Source of the DNA: Aphanomyces cochlioides
Lineage: Eukaryota > Oomycota > Saprolegniomycetes > Saprolegniales > Verrucalvaceae
Direction: 5' to 3'
Assembly (NCBI GenBank): GCA_019828595.1
Contig: JAHQRK010000007.1
Location: 1,736,001-1,800,000 of the forward strand
Length of the DNA stretch: 64,000 nucleotides
Shown: one piece after another, positions 59,488 through 64,000 of the stretch
Position numbering within the stretch: position 1 is the first letter of the stretch
Layout of the letters: each line of letters opens with the position of its first letter
The notes under the pieces: model-generated
The model's input: the letters and a program-made list of their open reading frames with translations, nothing else
Database searches by the model: none
What the model was told of the DNA's origin: nothing
Made by a program: the position numbers and the translations under genes

Positions 59488-61958
59488 TTAGGTTACATGG
59501 ACGTACTTGATATAGAGTGTCCGTGCAACTTCAACCGTGTTTCCATCAGGTTGGGTGGCATAACTCTTGTTTCGCAATTGCCACGCTTGCTCAAACTCAT
59601 CCAAGTACTCATCCATCGTTTTGTTGCGAAAATCCTCGACCGTGGTGTGATTCCATGAATGTCGAGGAGTTGGAGATGCGCAGATGGAATCGAGCCATAT
59701 CGACCATCGCATTAAATAGTAGTCCTTGACGAGGCCAGCCCATTGCTTGGCAGCATAGTCATTGAGAGCGTTATCGTTCTTCTGGCCCCACTGCGTGATT
59801 TGATTCCTCGCTTGGTATTCAAAATATTGAACGTCCGATGGCGAAGAACCAAAAGACTTGGCAGCCTCGAGCCATGGGCCCAGAAGAAAAGCACGATTCG
59901 TCTTGAGAATTGCATCCATATCCTGAATTACTTCCTTGATTTGCTTGGTCAAGGCGCATACTGCTCCAGGTGGTGCATCGTCGGTGAGACCCCAGTATAT
60001 GTCGCTGAGCTTATTGTAATAGATGAACAGGACGTCGTTGAGCATTTCTCGCGTCACGTCGACGATATCGTATTGAAAACTGTCGACTTGGGCCAAGTTG
60101 GCATCATCTTCGGACGCTCTGAGGAACTCATGCAAGGCGCGAGACACGGCTGAAGCAGCGAGATGAAATTCATCGTTGAGCTTCGTCTGGTTATTGCTTC
60201 CCAGATTTAATCGCCACCTTGGTCGTTCGATAACCAAGTTTGGGTTTGGCGTGAAAGATGAATACACCGAGTGGCTCAGGAATGTCCACGCTTTCTGCGC
60301 ATGGTAATTGCTGGAATGGTATCTAATCAATCAGCTGAGTTGTTCCTGGTGCAGTAAGTCGCTTGTACCTTTGGTAGACATAGGCAGGAACCCATTTGTA
60401 GACATTCACAGTCGTGTTTTGCCACATCATGTCGAGTGCAAGAGCATAGACTACATAATTTTGGAAAATGCCTTCCATTGAGAGGCCCATGCCAATCATG
60501 CGACCATCGCTGAGTTGACGAGCTTCGATCGGGCTGACTGCCATGTGCTCCAAGTTGCCCGTCATGCCATGCTGGCCGCCAAAGTTGTGCAGCACGCAGT
60601 AGATCCATGACTTGCCGAAGTAATTCTTTGTGATACGCCAGATTGGAACGGCATCACTACAGGCTCAACTCAGTTTTTGCCATGTCTTGTCGACATCTTA
60701 CCTCCACAAATCAAGCATGATGAGCTGGTCATCAGGTACACCGCTCAAGTATGCCTTGATCCTGTTGTTTGACCACACTTTGCGCATGAAAAAAAACATC
60801 CATCCTTGCATGAGCCACGTCGCCTTGGGATCAGCGGCTCGCATGGAATCAATGGCAGCTTTCGAAGATTGCGCAAGATAACTGTCCTCGAAGGATGGTG
60901 GCTTGAGTTCGTTGTACATGTCGGCTTGGTACAGCCCTGACGTGTAATTGTACAAGGCAGTTTGAGTTTTCAAGAAGACACGTCCGATCTCCAAGAAGAG
61001 AGGATCCGTCGGCTCCACCACGCTGACGTTCGTATGGATGAGAGGAAACTTTCCCCATTGGGTTCCCTTTCGTATCTGGGCATGGGGATACAGTGTCTCC
61101 ATTTCCTCAGGCACGTGACCAGCAAATGCAGGAAGGGCTGGAAGCATGCCAAACTCTCGCATCCGAGCGAGGATTTGCTTTTGCAGCTCGTGTTTCTCTT
61201 CTATAAAGTACATGGGAATCTCACCGAAAGGTCCCCAACTGCCCCGGACATTGCCCATTCGTCCCCATGCTTGGAAGGCAGCGCCGCTGAAGAAATGGAG
61301 CATGCTGGACGTAGACACGTTGAACTTCTTGAACGTTTCCAACCAGACTTTTTCCTGGCCGACAAATGCTAGCGGCATGTTTATTCCTAGGAGGACGTCA
61401 GTTAAGATGATGACAAAGGAAGGAATACCATTAAGAGCCATCCAATCTAGATGAGCTTCCCACTGCGGCCACTTCCAAGACCACATTGAGTAACTCGTCG
61501 TGCAGACGTTCAGGTAATAGGAATACTTGGTCGCTTTCTTCAACGAGATGGGGCTCGACAAAGATGGTAGCTCATGTGGCAGTGCTAGTTCGTGCATATC
61601 CCAATCTAATTGCGTGTGTACAGCTTGCTTTAAATATGTGTGGAGCGCAAAGCCCATGGACGATGCACTCGACGCTGCCACGTGAACTCGTCCATCTATT
61701 GTCTCGACAGTCGCTTCATCCGGGCCGTCATGATCCAGTGGAACATAACTCAGTTCAATCTACTCATTGGGTATTGTGAGTCCAACGACATGATCATTAG
61801 CGCGCCTGATCGAGGTAGTGTGCACCAAACCGACGTGTGATGAGTCCTTTGATCGCAGACACAGCATCGTGGTCTGGGAATTCCAGCTGGATTGCACCAA
61901 TGACACCAAGGACGTTGCTGAGCAAGCACACAAGTCGAAGAGCTCGCGTCAATGTCAT
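59488..61958 (-). CDS. NAGLU: alpha-N-acetylglucosaminidase (NAGLU, GH89), 763 aa
   Basis: Exons: 61806-61958, 61429-61759, 60702-61386, 60369-60656, 59488-60322; introns 42-46 nt. ATG 61958 gives a signal peptide (MTLTRALRLVCLLSNVLGVIG). The three-domain plan of the family is clear: N-terminal domain (ITRRFGAHYLDQ, SSMGFALHTYLKQ), TIM barrel (WEAHLDWMALNGINMPLAF, GQEKVWLETFKKF, FQAWGRMGNVRGSWGP, LPAFAGHVPEE) and C-terminal helical domain (WTFLSHSVYSSF onward). IYCVLHNFGGQHGMTGNLE is the characteristic late barrel strand. It removes terminal alpha-GlcNAc from heparan-type glycans in animals; the oomycete substrate is unknown, secreted or vacuolar. The first intron (61760-61805) begins GC, so it is a GC-AG intron if correct. 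Confidence 0.93.
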
Positions 61959-62300
61959 TCTTGGCCCTGAGGAGTCGCTTCGTCCTGGCTCGGCACCTTC
62001 CCCGGGAGAGTTCGCAATTGACAGATCAAAGTCCCACGTCGATAAGATTGTCACGTTCGCTGGTAACACTATTCCGTCCATACTGGAGACAAGTCAACGC
62101 GACAATTCCAGAGGTCGTGGGATCGCCACCATGGAAAGGAGGAAACATTTCGCAACTGTGGCGATTGATTCCATGAGTATTTCAGCTGCATTTCCCAGGG
62201 GTGCTCCATAGAGTCACCCACGCCGCGCCCAACATATGCAGCAAGCTCTACGTACATCGTTGGATCATGAAATGTTTTGATTATCAGCGTTGTGAATTGT

Positions 62301-63724
62301 TCAGCTCGTCTTATTGCGTTTTGGTTTCTTCGATGGTCGATCTATTTGTTCTGCACGTTGCGATCGACGGAGTGCTTGATCGAGCAACTGAAGCGTCGCC
62401 AGTCCAGTCCCTTGGATGTGAATCCTTGAATCGTTTGGTTCGTTTGCGTCGTCGACCTCGGGATTGATTCGAATCAGCGTGGCTTGCTTGTTTCCGAATG
62501 CAAAAACCTCGTCGACAAGCTCTTCCATGGCTTTCCGAACTGTTTTCACCTAGTGAGATCATGATGCACAACGTGGAGAGAGAGCTTGTACACGTATTCC
62601 ACAACCGATTTCCAGCACGACCATTCGCTTGGATGGATCATGCTGTAGCACCTAATGGCGAGTCATGGAGGGAAATTCTTGTGCGTCGCTTTACTTGTAA
62701 AGCCGCTGTCTTCCAAGCGCGATATCGATTCTATTTGAAGCTAACATGCATGCAAGGATCACAAGATATGTACCCGGTCAACTTCGTTTGGAACCCATCG
62801 CTTGTCCCTGAACATCAAGACGTTTGGTCGTCCTGGGGCTTTGCATCGTGGACACTTCAGATGTCTACATCGACATGACCGAATTCTTCACAAAAAGTCT
62901 ACTTGGGTGGCTTTTCATATTCAGCACGCATCGTACTCTTGTCCACATCGAATCGAAACGTGGAAGGTACCGCCCATATCTTTGAGCTACATGGGGCCGA
63001 CGTTTCGTTCTTGCCAGCGCATTGCCACGTCTACGAGAACTTTGTCTGTGCGTAAGCTGTCGAGTTGAACAAACCATGATGTTGCCGTGAATTTCGTAAA
63101 GCTCGTTCGGCGCAAACTCACGACGACAATGTGCATCAACCTACGGTGATAAAAGCTGACCAACATGAACGCAGTGTATCACGACGAACGTTGGATGTGA
63201 AGGCAAAGAATGGATCCGTGGTGACCAACTTCGAATCGACCAAACTCTGCAGAACAGGATCCACAGCAAGTCTTTCCTTCCACTGCTTGAGGATTTCATA
63301 TCCTTCGTGTGGTGCTGCGTCGTTATACATGTTGAAGGAGTCGCCCCAAAACCCGAGAAACAAGCTCCAATCTTCATGGACCTAAAACAGTGTCAATGCA
63401 TTTGCTCAATTGAGGCTGACCCAGTATGGATCACACAAATCTTGATAGTCGAGCCCCAAGTCGATGTATGCATCTACAGTCGCTACATCTCTGCTCGATA
63501 CATCAATCACAAGATCGACCACGAGTCTTACTTGTAAACTGGCAAACCAGAATCGGCTGCAATGTCATGATTACGCCGAGTTCATGCACGGTAACCTACC
63601 TGAGAAGCCAGCACCTAGTGCAACCACAAGGATATCCGCTGAGAGGATCTTTTCTACCCAAAAATCTGTCGAACTTGGGATCAACAACATGCCGTCTACC
63701 TACAGCGGCGTGGATCATGTCCAT
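62301..63724 (-). CDS. SIR2-family (sirtuin-like) NAD-binding protein, 331 aa, eleven exons
   Basis: Exons: 63700-63724, 63600-63653, 63532-63556, 63421-63490, 63190-63381, 63075-63140, 62903-63030, 62774-62864, 62695-62730, 62592-62651, 62301-62549; ten introns of 38-49 nt. ATG 63724 sits in a good context (caccATGG). Sirtuin landmarks: VVALGAGFSADSGLP (NAD-binding GAGxS), FTSNVD (TQNID equivalent), EIHGN with the catalytic-type His, CPRCKAPGRPNVLMF (one Cys pair of a zinc site, the other probably WQCAG with a later Cys), and VVLEIGCGIRVKTVR (late Rossmann strand). A family-specific insertion, YGFWG-like LFLGFWGDSFNMYN, marks it as the SIR2-like type known mainly from microbes rather than a classical Sir2/SIRT. 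Basic C-terminal tail (RPSKKPKRNK) could be a nuclear signal. Deacylase activity is likely but not proven. Confidence 0.86.
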
Positions 63725-64000
63725 GGTGCTGTCTTTCAGATATCCGGATAAAATCTATCTCAGTCGGATGTTTTCTTTAGTGGAACATTCTTCCGGATAA
63801 TTATCCAGATATCCGAAGTATTCAAGAACATTTGCGGAACGTTATTCCGGATAACTCGTATGAACATCTTTAAGTGCGTCTCCTCGCACTTTCGAGGAAG
63901 ATTCGTCCGGATAATATCAAATTTGACCAAATGGCGACGACGACAAAGGCGGCAGCAGGTTCGTGCCATTCACTTGAGGTCAAGACTCAAGCCACTGCGC
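63725..64000. repeat. TCCGGATAA motif cluster upstream of the SIR2-like gene
   Basis: At least four copies of TCCGGATAA occur at about 63743, 63793, 63850 and 63910, with the related ATATCCG/TTATCC words between them. No coding frame is supported. It may be an upstream regulatory array of the SIR2-like gene or part of a repeat element that continues beyond the window. Confidence 0.55.

Overview
The window looks like nuclear DNA of an oomycete, most likely a saprolegnian (Achlya/Thraustotheca/Aphanomyces type). The evidence is dense genes on both strands, very short GT-AG introns (mostly 37-54 nt, phases conserved between paralogues), a two-module FYVE/START-like protein of a type expanded in oomycetes, a mitochondrial HslV protease, and a short TTTAGGGG interstitial telomere-like tract. 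No bacterial operons, rRNA, tRNA or CRISPR were seen. Gene models were spliced by hand from translated frames and splice sites; exon lengths keep a consistent phase in every model given.

Layout, left: a truncated FYVE/START-like gene (1-1822, -); an unrecognised 941-aa protein (3112-6121, -); a fusion of a p25-alpha/TPPP domain with a syntaxin Habc-like domain (6295-7697, -); its relative, a Qa-SNARE with no membrane anchor but a C-terminal cysteine box (8454-9164, +); a secreted EGF-like protein (+); an unrecognised 573-aa protein (10915-12851, -); a 512-bp PIF/Harbinger-type MITE with TTA target duplications; a secreted Cu/Zn-SOD-like membrane protein (+); a mitochondrial carrier (-); a TFIIS N-domain protein (+); an ankyrin protein (+); a WDR20/CreC-like WD40 protein (-); an EamA/SLC35-type transporter (+).

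Centre, 22.7-54.5 kb: ion channels and cyclic-nucleotide signalling dominate. Two very large genes (22689-30639 and 47000-54499, both -) each encode one polypeptide with four consecutive [six-TM channel + cyclic-nucleotide-binding domain] units, that is, a covalently linked pseudotetrameric CNG channel resembling the CNGK channels of sperm flagella. A third copy (39797-46761, -) is a pseudogene with a premature stop, frameshifts, and the repeat-4 pore replaced by a 262-bp perfect inverted copy of its own repeat-3 pore. Between them lie a choline-transporter-like protein, an ankyrin/coiled-coil protein, a PKA regulatory subunit, HslV and Cox11.

Right, 54.7-64 kb: a DDX5/DBP2-type DEAD-box helicase (+) with one unusually long intron; a single-chain tandem double Kir potassium channel (-); alpha-N-acetylglucosaminidase (-); and a SIR2-family protein (-), preceded by a cluster of TCCGGATAA motifs.

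The strongest unusual signal is the concatenation of channel subunits into single chains (four-unit CNG twice, two-unit Kir once), with different pore filters and binding sites in each unit. Channels, PKA-R and a TPPP protein would fit zoospore flagellar signalling, but that role is inference.
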